Assembly: GCA_947503935.1 (NCBI GenBank)
Contig: CANNFR010000005.1
Coordinates: forward strand, 248,001-312,000
Direction of reading: 5' to 3'
Length of the DNA stretch: 64,000 nt
Origin: an uncultured Paracoccaceae bacterium
GTDB taxonomy: Bacteria > Pseudomonadota > Alphaproteobacteria > Rhodobacterales > Rhodobacteraceae
Shown: positions 28,301 to 37,450 of the stretch, piece by piece
How positions within the stretch are numbered: position 1 is the stretch's first letter
How the letters are laid out: the number at the start of each line of letters is the position of its first letter
Position numbers and translations under genes: made by a program
Notes under the pieces: model-generated
Database searches by the model: none
Told to the model about the DNA's origin: nothing
The model's input: the letters and a program-made list of their open reading frames with translations, nothing else

Positions 28301-28834
28301 TTGGATATTGATTTCTTGGGAACGGTCTTCGAAGTCCTTGACCTGCGGTCGTTCTCGAACCTCTGGTACTGGCTGGCGCTGGCCGTGGTCTGGTCGTCGG
28401 CTAGCCATTTCATTCTGGGTGTGCCGTTTGACATGCTGATCCGCGCCCGCCGTCGCGGTGGCCAGGCCGAGCGGGATTTTGAGGACATGGTGCGCATCAA
28501 TGTAAACCGGATCACCTTTATCGACGGGGTCGCTGGGATGTGGGTCATGGGGCTTCTGGCCTTCCTCCTGACGATGCTGGCGACCCTGGGATTCTATTAC
28601 TGGATCGAATTCGCGCAGGCCGTGTTTCTGATCGCGGCCCCCCTCAGCATTGTCGGCGCGATGAGTGTCAGGGCCGCGCACATGATCTCGCAAGATCCCA
28701 AGACGGGCGAGGCTTTGCGCAAGCAGCTCGTGCGCCACCGGTTCTGGATCCAGGTGCTGGGCATGGTCTCGATCTTCATCACATCGATGTGGGGCATGTA
28801 CCAGAACATGGTTCTGGGCGGCCTCTACGGTTGA
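28301..28834 (+). CDS. Inner-membrane protein, conserved in Rhodobacteraceae, function unknown
   Basis: A protein of about 177 residues with four hydrophobic helices (about 17-40, 78-100, 104-122, 150-172). VFEVLDLRSFSNLWYW is the conserved opening; I recall homologues in Rhodobacteraceae labelled component of SufBCD complex, a name the sequence does not support. The start is uncertain: TTG at 28301 or 28316, or GTG at 28268 after AAGGTGG. It is followed by mfd after 31 bases. Confidence 0.65.
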   Translation: MDIDFLGTVFEVLDLRSFSNLWYWLALAVVWSSASHFILGVPFDMLIRARRRGGQAERDFEDMVRINVNRITFIDGVAGMWVMGLLAFLLTMLATLGFYYWIEFAQAVFLIAAPLSIVGAMSVRAAHMISQDPKTGEALRKQLVRHRFWIQVLGMVSIFITSMWGMYQNMVLGGLYG

Positions 28835-28865
28835 CACCACCGCCTCAGAGGGTAGCTGAGCGCCC

Positions 28866-31800
28866 ATGACACGAGGTGACCACATCACGCTGTCGGGCGC
28901 CCCTGAGGGGTTTGACGCCCGCGCTCTGGTGCAGGAACTGGCCCGGGGGCGGCCGGTCGTGCATATCGCGCGCGACGACAAGCGGATGGCGGCGATGCGC
29001 GACGCCCTGGCGTTCTTCGCGCCAGAGGCCGTGGTTCTTAGCTTTCCGGCCTGGGATTGTCTGCCCTATGACCGTATCTCGCCCGCGCCAGAGATCTCGG
29101 CGGCGCGCATGGCGACGCTGGCCGCCCTGGCTACGGGCATGCCGGGCCCGTTCATCTTGCTCACCACGCTGAACGCCGCGACCCAAAAGGTGCCCGCGAA
29201 AGAGGTGGTCGCGGCATCCTCGTTCACCGCCAAGGTCGGCGGGCGGCTTGATGAAAAGGCGCTGCGTAACTTTCTGGTCCGCATGGGGTTTTCGCAATCG
29301 GCCACGGTGATGGAACCCGGCGATTACGCGGTGCGCGGCGGGATCATCGATATCTACCCGCCGGGCGATGGCGGGCCGGTGCGCCTGGATCTTTTCGGCG
29401 ACGTTCTGGACGGCGCGCGGCGGTTTGATCCGGCCACCCAGCGCACTACCGAAAAGCTGAGCGCGGTGGAGTTCGCACCCGTCTCGGAAGTGATCCTCGA
29501 TGAGGCCGCGATCACGCGGTTTCGCCAGAATTACCGGATCGAGTTCGGCGCTGCCGGCACGGACGACCCGCTTTACGAGGCGGTCAGTGCGGGCCGCAAG
29601 CATCAGGGGATCGAGCATTGGCTGCCGTTCTTTCATGAGCGGCTTGAGTCCCTCTTCGATTACCTGCCCGACGCTTCCGTCATGCTGGATGACCAGACCG
29701 AGCCCGCCCGCCTGGCCCGGTGGGAGATGATCGACGACCAATATGATGCGCGGCGCGAGGCGATGGGGGCCAAAAGCCGCCTCGATACCGTCTACAAGCC
29801 GGTGCCGCCGGGGCTGCTCTACCTCGATGGCGCGGCCTGGGATGCCAGCGTGGCCGGGCACCGCGTGGTCCAGCTGCGCGTTCTACCGATGCCGACCGGG
29901 CCCGGCGTGCTGGACGCGGGCGCGCGGATCGGGCGTAATTTCGCGCCAGAACGTCAGCAGGAAAAGATCAGCCTTTTCGATGCGTTGGTCGACCATGTTC
30001 GTGCGAAGCTGGGCGACGGGCCGGTCGTCATCGCGTCCTGGTCAGAGGGCGCGCGAGAGCGGTTGAAGGGCCTTCTGGAAGATCATGACATGGCCGGAGC
30101 GGGCGAGATCGCCGATATCCGTGCCATGGGCGCGCGCGGCGTCCACCTGGCCGTCTGGCCGCTTGAGACGGGGTTCGAGGCACCGGGCCTGACCGTGATT
30201 TCCGAGCAGGACGTTTTGGGCGACCGACTAATCCGCGGCGCGAAAAAACGCAGGCGGGCCGAGAACTTTCTCAGCGAAGCGCAATCACTGTCGCCCGGCG
30301 ATCTAGTCGTCCATGTCGACCATGGGGTGGGCCGCTACAAGGGGCTTGAGGTGGTCACCGCCCTTGGCGCGGCGCATGAGTGCCTGCTGATCGAATATGC
30401 CGGCGGCGACAAGCTGTACCTGCCGGTGGAAAACATCGAACTGCTCAGCCGGTTCGGCCATGAGGAGGGGCTGCTCGATAAGCTGGGCGGCGGCGCGTGG
30501 CAGGCCAAGAAGGCCCGCCTGAAAGAGCGGATCCGCCAGATCGCCGACCGCCTGATGCGCACGGCCGCCGAACGCGCCTTGCGCACCGCCCCGGTGCTTG
30601 AGCCTCAACATGGGCTTTGGGAGGATTTCTCGGCCCGCTTCCCCTATACCGAGACCGACGATCAGCTGTCCTCGATCGAGGATGTGCTGACCGACATGGC
30701 ATCGGGCCAGCCGATGGACCGGCTGATCTGCGGCGATGTGGGCTTCGGCAAGACCGAGGTCGCGATGCGCGCGGCCTTTGTCGCGGCGATGTCCGGCCGA
30801 CAGGTCGCCGTCATCGCGCCGACAACCCTTCTGGCGCGCCAGCACGCGAAAAGCTTTGCCGAGCGGTTTCGCGGATTTCCTTTCAAGATCGGGCGTTTGT
30901 CGCGCTTTGTTCCAGCGCGCGAGGCCGATGAGACGCGCAAAGGCCTGACCGATGGATCGGTCGATATCGTCATCGGAACCCATGCGCTTTTGACCAAAGG
31001 GATCAAGTTTAAGAACCTGGGTCTTCTCATTATCGACGAGGAACAGCATTTCGGCGTGACGCACAAGGAACGCCTGAAAGAGATGCGCACAGATATCCAT
31101 GTGCTGACGCTGACGGCCACGCCCATCCCGCGCACGCTGCAACTGGCGCTGGCAGGGGTGCGTGAGCTGTCGATCATCGCCACCCCGCCTATCGACCGCC
31201 TGTCGATCCGCACCTATGTGAGTGCCTTCGACAAGCTGACGATCCGCGAGGCGCTTTTGCGCGAGCATTATCGCGGCGGGCAGAGCTTTTACGTGGTCCC
31301 GCGCATCAGCGATATCCCCGATATCGAGGATTTCCTGAAATCCGAGGTGCCGGAGGTGAGTTATGTCGTGGCCCACGGCCAGATGGCGGCGGGCGAGCTG
31401 GATGATCGCATGAACGCCTTCTATGACGGCAAGTATGACGTGCTTTTGGCCACCACGATCGTGGAATCGGGCCTCGATATCCCGACGGCCAACACCATGG
31501 TCGTGCACCGGGCCGATATGTTCGGCCTGGCGCAGCTTTACCAGATCCGCGGGCGGGTGGGGCGCTCGAAAACCCGGGCCTACGCCTTCCTGACCACCAA
31601 GCCTCGCGTCAAGCTGACCGACACGGCCGAAAAACGCCTGCGCGTTCTGGCCAGCCTCGACACGCTGGGGGCCGGGTTCACGCTGGCGAGCCAGGACCTG
31701 GATATCCGCGGCGCGGGCAACCTGATCGGCGAAGAGCAATCGGGCCAGATGCGCGAAGTGGGCTACGAGCTTTACCAGCAGATGCTGGAGGAGGCGATCG

Positions 31801-32312
31801 CGCGGATCAAATCGGGCGAGCTGGAAGGGCCGGTCGACGATGGCGAATGGTCGCCCACGATCAATCTGGGCGTGCCGGTCCTGATCCCCGAGGCTTATGT
31901 GCCCGATCTGGACGTACGCCTTGGCCTCTACCGGCGCCTGTCGGAGCTGACCACGAAGGTCGAGCTGGAAGGCTTCGCGGCCGAGCTGATCGACCGCTTC
32001 GGCAAGCTGCCGCGCGAGGTGAACACCCTGCTTCTGGTGGTGCGTATCAAGGCGGAATGCAAAAAGGCGGGCATCGCGCGCCTCGATGCCGGGCCAAAGG
32101 GCGCGACGGTACAGTTTCACAACGACAAATTCGCCAATCCGGCGGGGCTGGTCGACTACATCCAGGCCGAGCGCGGGATGGCCAAGGTGAAAGACAACAA
32201 GATCGTCATCCGCCGCGACTGGACGAAAGACAGCGACAAGATCAAAGGCGCCTTCGCCATCGCCCGCGATCTGGCGCAGCACGCGGTGAAACCGAAACGG
32301 GAGAAGGCCTAG
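28866..32312 (+). CDS. mfd: Transcription-repair coupling factor Mfd
   Basis: An 1148-residue SF2 translocase that removes RNA polymerase stalled at DNA lesions and recruits UvrA. N-terminal UvrB-like region, CarD-like RNA-polymerase-interacting domain around 470-560 (GDLVVHVDHGVGRYKG), helicase motifs GDVGFGKTEVA, DEEQHFG and TATPIPRTL, motif VI QIRGRVGRS, the TRG region after it, and the C-terminal TRCF domain. Full length. Confidence 0.96.
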   Translation: MTRGDHITLSGAPEGFDARALVQELARGRPVVHIARDDKRMAAMRDALAFFAPEAVVLSFPAWDCLPYDRISPAPEISAARMATLAALATGMPGPFILLTTLNAATQKVPAKEVVAASSFTAKVGGRLDEKALRNFLVRMGFSQSATVMEPGDYAVRGGIIDIYPPGDGGPVRLDLFGDVLDGARRFDPATQRTTEKLSAVEFAPVSEVILDEAAITRFRQNYRIEFGAAGTDDPLYEAVSAGRKHQGIEHWLPFFHERLESLFDYLPDASVMLDDQTEPARLARWEMIDDQYDARREAMGAKSRLDTVYKPVPPGLLYLDGAAWDASVAGHRVVQLRVLPMPTGPGVLDAGARIGRNFAPERQQEKISLFDALVDHVRAKLGDGPVVIASWSEGARERLKGLLEDHDMAGAGEIADIRAMGARGVHLAVWPLETGFEAPGLTVISEQDVLGDRLIRGAKKRRRAENFLSEAQSLSPGDLVVHVDHGVGRYKGLEVVTALGAAHECLLIEYAGGDKLYLPVENIELLSRFGHEEGLLDKLGGGAWQAKKARLKERIRQIADRLMRTAAERALRTAPVLEPQHGLWEDFSARFPYTETDDQLSSIEDVLTDMASGQPMDRLICGDVGFGKTEVAMRAAFVAAMSGRQVAVIAPTTLLARQHAKSFAERFRGFPFKIGRLSRFVPAREADETRKGLTDGSVDIVIGTHALLTKGIKFKNLGLLIIDEEQHFGVTHKERLKEMRTDIHVLTLTATPIPRTLQLALAGVRELSIIATPPIDRLSIRTYVSAFDKLTIREALLREHYRGGQSFYVVPRISDIPDIEDFLKSEVPEVSYVVAHGQMAAGELDDRMNAFYDGKYDVLLATTIVESGLDIPTANTMVVHRADMFGLAQLYQIRGRVGRSKTRAYAFLTTKPRVKLTDTAEKRLRVLASLDTLGAGFTLASQDLDIRGAGNLIGEEQSGQMREVGYELYQQMLEEAIARIKSGELEGPVDDGEWSPTINLGVPVLIPEAYVPDLDVRLGLYRRLSELTTKVELEGFAAELIDRFGKLPREVNTLLLVVRIKAECKKAGIARLDAGPKGATVQFHNDKFANPAGLVDYIQAERGMAKVKDNKIVIRRDWTKDSDKIKGAFAIARDLAQHAVKPKREKA

Positions 32313-32349
32313 CGCGCATTGATGTGCGACACTGTCTGCGGAAAGATTG

Positions 32350-32375
32350 AAAATACCGGCCTCATGGCGGGTTTT
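32350..32375 (+). terminator. Possible terminator after mfd
   Basis: An imperfect stem around loop TCAT, with ACC/GGT and GCC/GGC arms interrupted by single mismatches, ending in TTTT. It sits 38 bases after the mfd stop. Confidence 0.4.
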
Positions 32376-32448
32376 CCACCATTGTAAGGCGCGTATCGGC
32401 TGTTAAGATGACCCGTATTTTAAGAACCAAAGTTGTGATGCCGATCAG

Positions 32449-33543
32449 ATGACGTCGAACCGCGAGGCCATGCCATTTCAAGGACATCGCGATGGCGGTG
32501 GGATGGGGTATCAGAGCAATCCGGGCGTGGCCTTGTACACTGTCGAGACGATCACCGGGATCGACCCTCTGGACGGCCAGTTCGCCGACGACACCGCAAA
32601 GACAATTCCCGACAAGATCCGGGACGCCTTCTTCGCCCAGCCCGAGCCGCGGGAGGACGACGTGCAGGCGTTCGGCGGAGAGGTCGAGCGTGTTCCGCCC
32701 CTGCGAACCTACGCGGTGCTTGACGCGGCCCGGGTGCTCAACCTGGCCGAATTGCTGGAAACCTCCGGGCTGGAACACCGCTGCCTCTTCAAAGGCGAGG
32801 CCTATGATGAGTTGAAGGATGTCGCGCCCTGGCTCGTCGCCCTTGAAGAGGGTAACGCCTTCACGCGCCATCTGTTTACCGCAGGGACAACGCCGTGGTG
32901 TCTTTGGGACCAGGCGCCGGGCATCTACGCCCGCTCGCGCGCGCCGCTTGACCTGATCTGGCGCCATTTCCGCAAATTCACCCGCGTGAAGGACGATCAG
33001 GGCAAGTGGTACTATTTCCGCTTCTGGGAATCGACTTACGCGAAACCCTACTTCGTGCCGGTTCTCGATAATCAGGAGCGCCGCCAGCGGTGGTTCCATA
33101 TCGACGCGCAGCACCAGCTTTCGGTCATGTTGCTCAACCCTGACGAGGGGGCGCTGACGATCTGCAAGGTCGATCCGCAGGACAGATCCGACGTGCCAAA
33201 CGCACCCTTCGAACTGGGCCCGTTTGAGCGCGAGATCTTCGCGGCCGAGAAAAGGCGCCAGTTTTCCGAGCGTCTTGGCGCCTATCTGGCAGAGCAGGAC
33301 ACATCGTTTCAGGCGTTGTCCGACACGCAGAGAAGTGATTTCCTGACGCGCGTGATCTCTGCGGCCTATGAGTTTGATATCAAGGTGGAAAAGGCTGTCG
33401 CCGACTTTGCGTTGGCTTACGTGCTTTTGGGGCGTTCACCGGCGAATGACCCGTCTTTGTTGAAGGCTCTGCAAGCGCCGCGGCATCAATTGGATCGCGC
33501 GCGACTGGTATTAGAAGAAACACGGGCGCGCATGCGCCGATAG
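32449..33543 (+). CDS. DUF4123 protein, putative type VI secretion effector adaptor
   Basis: A 364-residue protein with a DUF4123 domain at about 86-205: TYAVLDAARVLNLAELLE, an HRCLFKGEAYDEL...APWLV block, then WCLWDQAPG and YYFRFWESTYAKPYFVP. DUF4123 proteins (Tap/TEC) are chaperones that load effectors onto VgrG spikes. The N-terminal 80 residues and the C-terminal 150, helix-rich, are less conserved. The start at 32449 has no good ribosome site; ATGs at 32470 and 32503 are alternatives. The gene is seven bases from the putative effector, which it probably serves. No vgrG, hcp, tss or PAAR gene is near, so it would rely on a T6SS elsewhere in the genome. Confidence 0.8.
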   Translation: MTSNREAMPFQGHRDGGGMGYQSNPGVALYTVETITGIDPLDGQFADDTAKTIPDKIRDAFFAQPEPREDDVQAFGGEVERVPPLRTYAVLDAARVLNLAELLETSGLEHRCLFKGEAYDELKDVAPWLVALEEGNAFTRHLFTAGTTPWCLWDQAPGIYARSRAPLDLIWRHFRKFTRVKDDQGKWYYFRFWESTYAKPYFVPVLDNQERRQRWFHIDAQHQLSVMLLNPDEGALTICKVDPQDRSDVPNAPFELGPFEREIFAAEKRRQFSERLGAYLAEQDTSFQALSDTQRSDFLTRVISAAYEFDIKVEKAVADFALAYVLLGRSPANDPSLLKALQAPRHQLDRARLVLEETRARMRR

Positions 33544-33550
33544 GAAAGGG

Positions 33551-34945
33551 TTGACCCTGATGAATGCATTTTCTGAAACACAAGGCGCCGACGATTATTG
33601 CGAGCCATGCCAGCAGGCGAACCTGTTCTACCTCGGCACACCGCCTCCGCAATGCCAGATCGATGTGACGGGCCGGGTGAACGGTCTGATGACACCCATG
33701 CTGCCCGTGGGCCAGATCTACCCGTTGCCCAACACGCAGCCTGGCACCACCAATCGGCTGGAACTGATGATCAGCGGCCGAAATTGCGTGATCTGCGAGA
33801 ACATCTCGGATATCGGGCCGATTGCCCGCCCGGAAGACCTGAAAGTGGCCATCGGAACGGCACAGATGCCCACGCCCACGCCGCGCGTCGTCAACCCCGG
33901 TATCGTTACGGCCGCCAACGGACAGCCCATCGTGGTGCCGCCAAGGCGCATGATGCCCATCGGCCGCGTATCCTCGGCGCGCATGCGGGGCGAGATGGGC
34001 AATGTCCAAGCCGGGCATGAGCGTAGTGCGCTGGACGTCATGTCTGATACGGCCCATATCCACAGCGGCGGCGACATGGACCATCCTGTAGCCGAGCAGG
34101 AACGTCTGCTCACATCGATCCAGGCGCATCCCGAAATCGGAGCACCCCCTTTCTCGGGTGAGAAAAGCATCGCAGATCTGACGCCGGAGGAGGAGGAATG
34201 GCTGGTTCGCGCTGCTCTGGCCGTGATGGGTCCGATCGAATGGGTCGATCAGGTCACCGGCATCGCTTACCTGGCCGATACGACGGGAGCCGACATGTCG
34301 CTTTCCGGAACCAACTTGCCGGGGGTTTTGGTGGAAGCCGTTGAAATCCTTTTGTCAGGCGACAAGCGCCGCTTTTTGCGCGAAATGTTTGGCGTGAGGA
34401 TTAGCAAGATTTGGACGACGGCGAATGGCCACGTCATGGTTTCCTTCAAAGGACATAGCGGGTTGCGAAGCGTTGTTACCAGGCCTTCGTATAACGCAGC
34501 GAATGCCAAGGTCAGCCTGATCGAAACGGCGGCACGTACACGTATGAACGCAGCATCCGCCGCAAAAGCGGTGGGTTCGAAGGCCGGGGTGATCTCAATC
34601 GGCTTTGTCGTTTTCTTCGATGTTGCCGAGTGGTTGGCTGATCCTGCAAGTGAAAGGGATGTCAACGAGCTTGTGGCGACCCTTCTGTGGGATGTCGGCG
34701 CGGTTGTCGTATCGATCATCGCAGGGGCATTGGCGGCTGCCGCGCTATTGGCGCTGTCGACAGCCGGCGTCGCTGTCGGCGTTTTGGTGGCTGTCGCCAT
34801 TGGTGTGGGGGTTGTCGTTGGGTTGGCGCTCGACGTGCTTGAAAATGCGTTTGGCCTCAAGAGCAAGATCAGAGAAGCATTGGAAAATGCCACGATCAAT
34901 GATCTGGACCCGACCTTCTATAACGAGATGATGACAGCCCCATGA
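33551..34945 (+). CDS. Putative membrane-active T6SS effector
   Basis: A 464-residue protein without a recognised family. The N-terminal 90 residues hold five Cys (17, 20, 35, 79, 82) in CxxC-C-CxxC order, suggesting a metal-binding fold. A Pro-rich linker (about 105-140) follows. The C-terminus has a hydrophobic segment at 345-357 and a very long one at 376-428 made of Gly, Ala, Val and Leu (AGVAVGVLVAVAIGVGVVVG), like the hydrophobic hairpins of colicins and other pore-formers. No signal peptide. It lies between a DUF4123 adaptor gene and a polytopic membrane protein that overlaps it by ATGA. The order adaptor-effector-immunity is the standard layout; pore-forming activity is inference. Confidence 0.65.
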   Translation: MTLMNAFSETQGADDYCEPCQQANLFYLGTPPPQCQIDVTGRVNGLMTPMLPVGQIYPLPNTQPGTTNRLELMISGRNCVICENISDIGPIARPEDLKVAIGTAQMPTPTPRVVNPGIVTAANGQPIVVPPRRMMPIGRVSSARMRGEMGNVQAGHERSALDVMSDTAHIHSGGDMDHPVAEQERLLTSIQAHPEIGAPPFSGEKSIADLTPEEEEWLVRAALAVMGPIEWVDQVTGIAYLADTTGADMSLSGTNLPGVLVEAVEILLSGDKRRFLREMFGVRISKIWTTANGHVMVSFKGHSGLRSVVTRPSYNAANAKVSLIETAARTRMNAASAAKAVGSKAGVISIGFVVFFDVAEWLADPASERDVNELVATLLWDVGAVVVSIIAGALAAAALLALSTAGVAVGVLVAVAIGVGVVVGLALDVLENAFGLKSKIREALENATINDLDPTFYNEMMTAP

Positions 34946-35679
34946 GCGACAGGGCTCAGCGCATCGTTCTTGCGCCAAGAGCGGAAAATGGGGTCAGCCT
35001 TTGGGTGATGTGGTTAAGCGCTGCCTTTCTGGCGCTTTTCATACATGTCCCGATGTTGCTGCTAATCACCAAATACAGTGATTTCAATATCTTCCTGATC
35101 TGGTTCGCTGGTATTGAGGGCGCACGGCTTGCGCTGTTCTACCTCCTTTCCATTCGTCAGCGGTCACCGTACTTCATGTTGACCTTGCGTGACATCACGC
35201 TGAGCCCGCGCCTTTTGTTGCCCGCGGCGATGGTGTCTTTCGCTTTCTCCGAGCCTCCGGTTTTGGTCTATGTCGTGATAATTGCGCTCTGGGTCGGGCT
35301 GGAACTCTGGGCGAAAAGGGCGGCCGATAAGATCACAACGAACGCGGCCTTTGGGGTGCTCAAGCGCAATAAGGCGCTTGTGCAGGAAGATCTTGGCACG
35401 TGGCTCTACAGGCTGGATAGCGGATATTCCAATCTGCTGGACAAGACCAGCACGTCCGGAACCTTCATGGGGCGCAGTCTGAAGGTTGGTATGCCTCTTG
35501 TTTTGATTGGCCCGGTCCTGTTTCTGGTGAGCCAGCGGGCGGGTCAGAATTTTGAGTTTCGGACTTTCCTTGTCGGGTGTATCTGCCTTTTCATCGGGTA
35601 TTTCCTGATGCCGACGCTGATCCATTCCCGCATTTCGCGGCGAACCCTGCGGGCGCTTGAGCGGGGGGAATTGGGCTGA
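34942..35679 (+). CDS. Polytopic membrane protein, putative immunity protein
   Basis: A 245-residue protein with about six hydrophobic helices (roughly 20-43, 49-71, 90-103, 106-123, 181-198, 207-226) and a charged loop at 124-180. No family recognised. Its ATG overlaps the effector stop by four bases, so the two are made together. Immunity proteins to pore-forming toxins are normally multi-span inner-membrane proteins, which fits. It could also be an unrelated membrane protein. Confidence 0.65.
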   Translation: MSDRAQRIVLAPRAENGVSLWVMWLSAAFLALFIHVPMLLLITKYSDFNIFLIWFAGIEGARLALFYLLSIRQRSPYFMLTLRDITLSPRLLLPAAMVSFAFSEPPVLVYVVIIALWVGLELWAKRAADKITTNAAFGVLKRNKALVQEDLGTWLYRLDSGYSNLLDKTSTSGTFMGRSLKVGMPLVLIGPVLFLVSQRAGQNFEFRTFLVGCICLFIGYFLMPTLIHSRISRRTLRALERGELG

Positions 35680-35681
35680 TC

Positions 35682-36242
35682 TCAGCCGAGGCCGGCCTCG
35701 CCGTGTTTCAGGATGATCGGCACGATCAGATCTTCCTCATCCGTCAGATGTCTCTCAAGAAAGTGCTCTAATCTCTTGAGGGTCTTCAAAAAGCTGCCAC
35801 TGGCTTCGCGTATCTGCTCGGCTCCAATAACGCGGTTCGCGTGTTTGGTGAAGTCGTCGAGATGCAGGTCGAGGGCCTGATGGTCGCGGTCGAGAATCTC
35901 AAAGCCCCGCGCGATCGGCGGTTCGGTTCGCGCGAGGACGGGAAAGTAATGTGCATCTTCGATATGGTGGTGGCCATGCAACTCGGTCACGAAGGTTGAC
36001 CCGTACCGCGCCAGGCGGCGGGCGAAATCCTGCGGGTCGAGTTTGCGCTCGATCAGCCCCTCGCTATCGGTCTGCATGGCGGCTATCAGGCGGCGGAACA
36101 TGACGTGGCGCTCAAGCCAGAACTGCACAAGGCCAGAAAAATTCGGATTGGCCTGCCAAGCCTCGCGCGGATACTCGGCCAACAGGACCCGCAAGGCCTC
36201 GGGCAGGGCATCGCGCGCCTCCAGTGGATAGAGATCCGTCAC
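35682..36242 (-). CDS. Hemerythrin-like (HHE) domain protein
   Basis: A 186-residue four-helix protein with His/Glu iron ligands spread as in hemerythrins: FWLERHVMFRR, HGHHHIEDAHYFPVL, DRDHQALDLHLDDF and FLERHLTDEEDLIVPI. It likely binds a di-iron centre and senses or stores oxygen or NO, or detoxifies. The start is a GTG overlapping the stop of the VWA gene (GTGA), so the two are one operon. Confidence 0.85.
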   Translation of the reverse strand: MTDLYPLEARDALPEALRVLLAEYPREAWQANPNFSGLVQFWLERHVMFRRLIAAMQTDSEGLIERKLDPQDFARRLARYGSTFVTELHGHHHIEDAHYFPVLARTEPPIARGFEILDRDHQALDLHLDDFTKHANRVIGAEQIREASGSFLKTLKRLEHFLERHLTDEEDLIVPIILKHGEAGLG

Positions 36243-37420
36243 CCCAGCACCTTCATGCCGCGGGTCAGCCCCTCCAGCGTCATCGGCACCATGCGCTCCT
36301 CAAAAATCGTGCGGATCATGCCGATCGAATGCGTATAGCCCCAATGCCCCTCGGGCACCGGGTTGATCCAGAGGTGCGATGGCCATTGCTGGCGCGCGCG
36401 GGTCAGCCAGATATGGCCGGGCTCGGCGTTCCAATGTTCATTCGCGCCGCCGGGATGGGTGATCTCATAGGGGCTCATGCTGGCATCGCCGACGAAGATC
36501 GCCTTCCAGCCGGGGCCATAGGTGCGCAACACCTCATCGGTGGGCATCTGCGCGTCCCAGCGGCGGCGATTGTCGCGCCAGACGCCCTCATAGAGGCAAT
36601 TGTGGAAGTAGAAATGCTCGAGATGGCGGAATTCGGCTCGCGAGGCCGAGAAGAGTTCCTCGACCACGCGGACATGGGCGTCCATCGAGCCGCCCACGTC
36701 GAGAAACAGGAGCACCTTGACCGCATTGCGCCGCTCTGGCCGGGTCTGCACGTCAAGCCAGCCATGCTCGGCCGTGGCGCGGATCGTGCCGGGCAGGTCA
36801 AGCTCTTCGGCGGCGCCATCGCGGGCCCATTGGCGCAGGCGGCGGAGCGCCACCTTGATCGCCCGCGTGCCCAGTTCAACATCGTCGTCGAAGTCCTTGA
36901 ATTCGCGTTTGTCCCAGACCTTCACTGCCCGTTGGTGCCGGCTTTCTTTCTGGCCGATCCGCACGCCCTCGGGGTTGTAGCCGTACGCCCCAAAAGGTGA
37001 GGTGCCGGCGGTGCCGATCCATTTCGACCCGCCCTGATGGCGGCCCTGTTGTTCGGCCAGCCGCTCCTTCAGGGTCTCCATCAGCTTCTCAAACCCGCCA
37101 AGCGCCTCGATCTCGGCGCGTTCCTCAGCGGTCAGATGTTTTTCGGCCAGCTTTTCCAGCCAATCTGCGGGCAGGTCCAGCGCGCTTAGAACCTCCTCCG
37201 GGCCGATCTGTTCCAGCCCCGCGAAGGATTGGGCGAAGGCGCGGTCGAACCGGTCGATATGGCGTTCATCCTTGACCATCGCGGTGCGCGCGAGATGATA
37301 GAAGCCGTCGACATCATAGGTGACCAGCCCGCGCTTCATGCCTTCGAGAAAGGCCAGAAACTCACGCAGGGTCACCGGCACGCCGAAGCTGCGCAGGGTT
37401 TGGAAAAAGCCAAGGAACAT
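36239..37420 (-). CDS. CoxE-like VWA-domain protein
   Basis: A 393-residue protein of the CoxE/VWA family. The N-terminal half is helical; the VWA domain begins with VLLFLDVGGSMDAHV near residue 237. The MIDAS motif is DxGxS, where the first Ser of the usual DxSxS is Gly. CoxE proteins normally work with a MoxR AAA+ ATPase in assembling metalloenzymes; no MoxR gene is in the window. It is followed by hemerythrin (overlapping by four bases). Confidence 0.85.
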   Translation of the reverse strand: MFLGFFQTLRSFGVPVTLREFLAFLEGMKRGLVTYDVDGFYHLARTAMVKDERHIDRFDRAFAQSFAGLEQIGPEEVLSALDLPADWLEKLAEKHLTAEERAEIEALGGFEKLMETLKERLAEQQGRHQGGSKWIGTAGTSPFGAYGYNPEGVRIGQKESRHQRAVKVWDKREFKDFDDDVELGTRAIKVALRRLRQWARDGAAEELDLPGTIRATAEHGWLDVQTRPERRNAVKVLLFLDVGGSMDAHVRVVEELFSASRAEFRHLEHFYFHNCLYEGVWRDNRRRWDAQMPTDEVLRTYGPGWKAIFVGDASMSPYEITHPGGANEHWNAEPGHIWLTRARQQWPSHLWINPVPEGHWGYTHSIGMIRTIFEERMVPMTLEGLTRGMKVLG

Positions 37421-37450
37421 CGCGTGGGGTCCGATCCGGGACGGAGAAGG

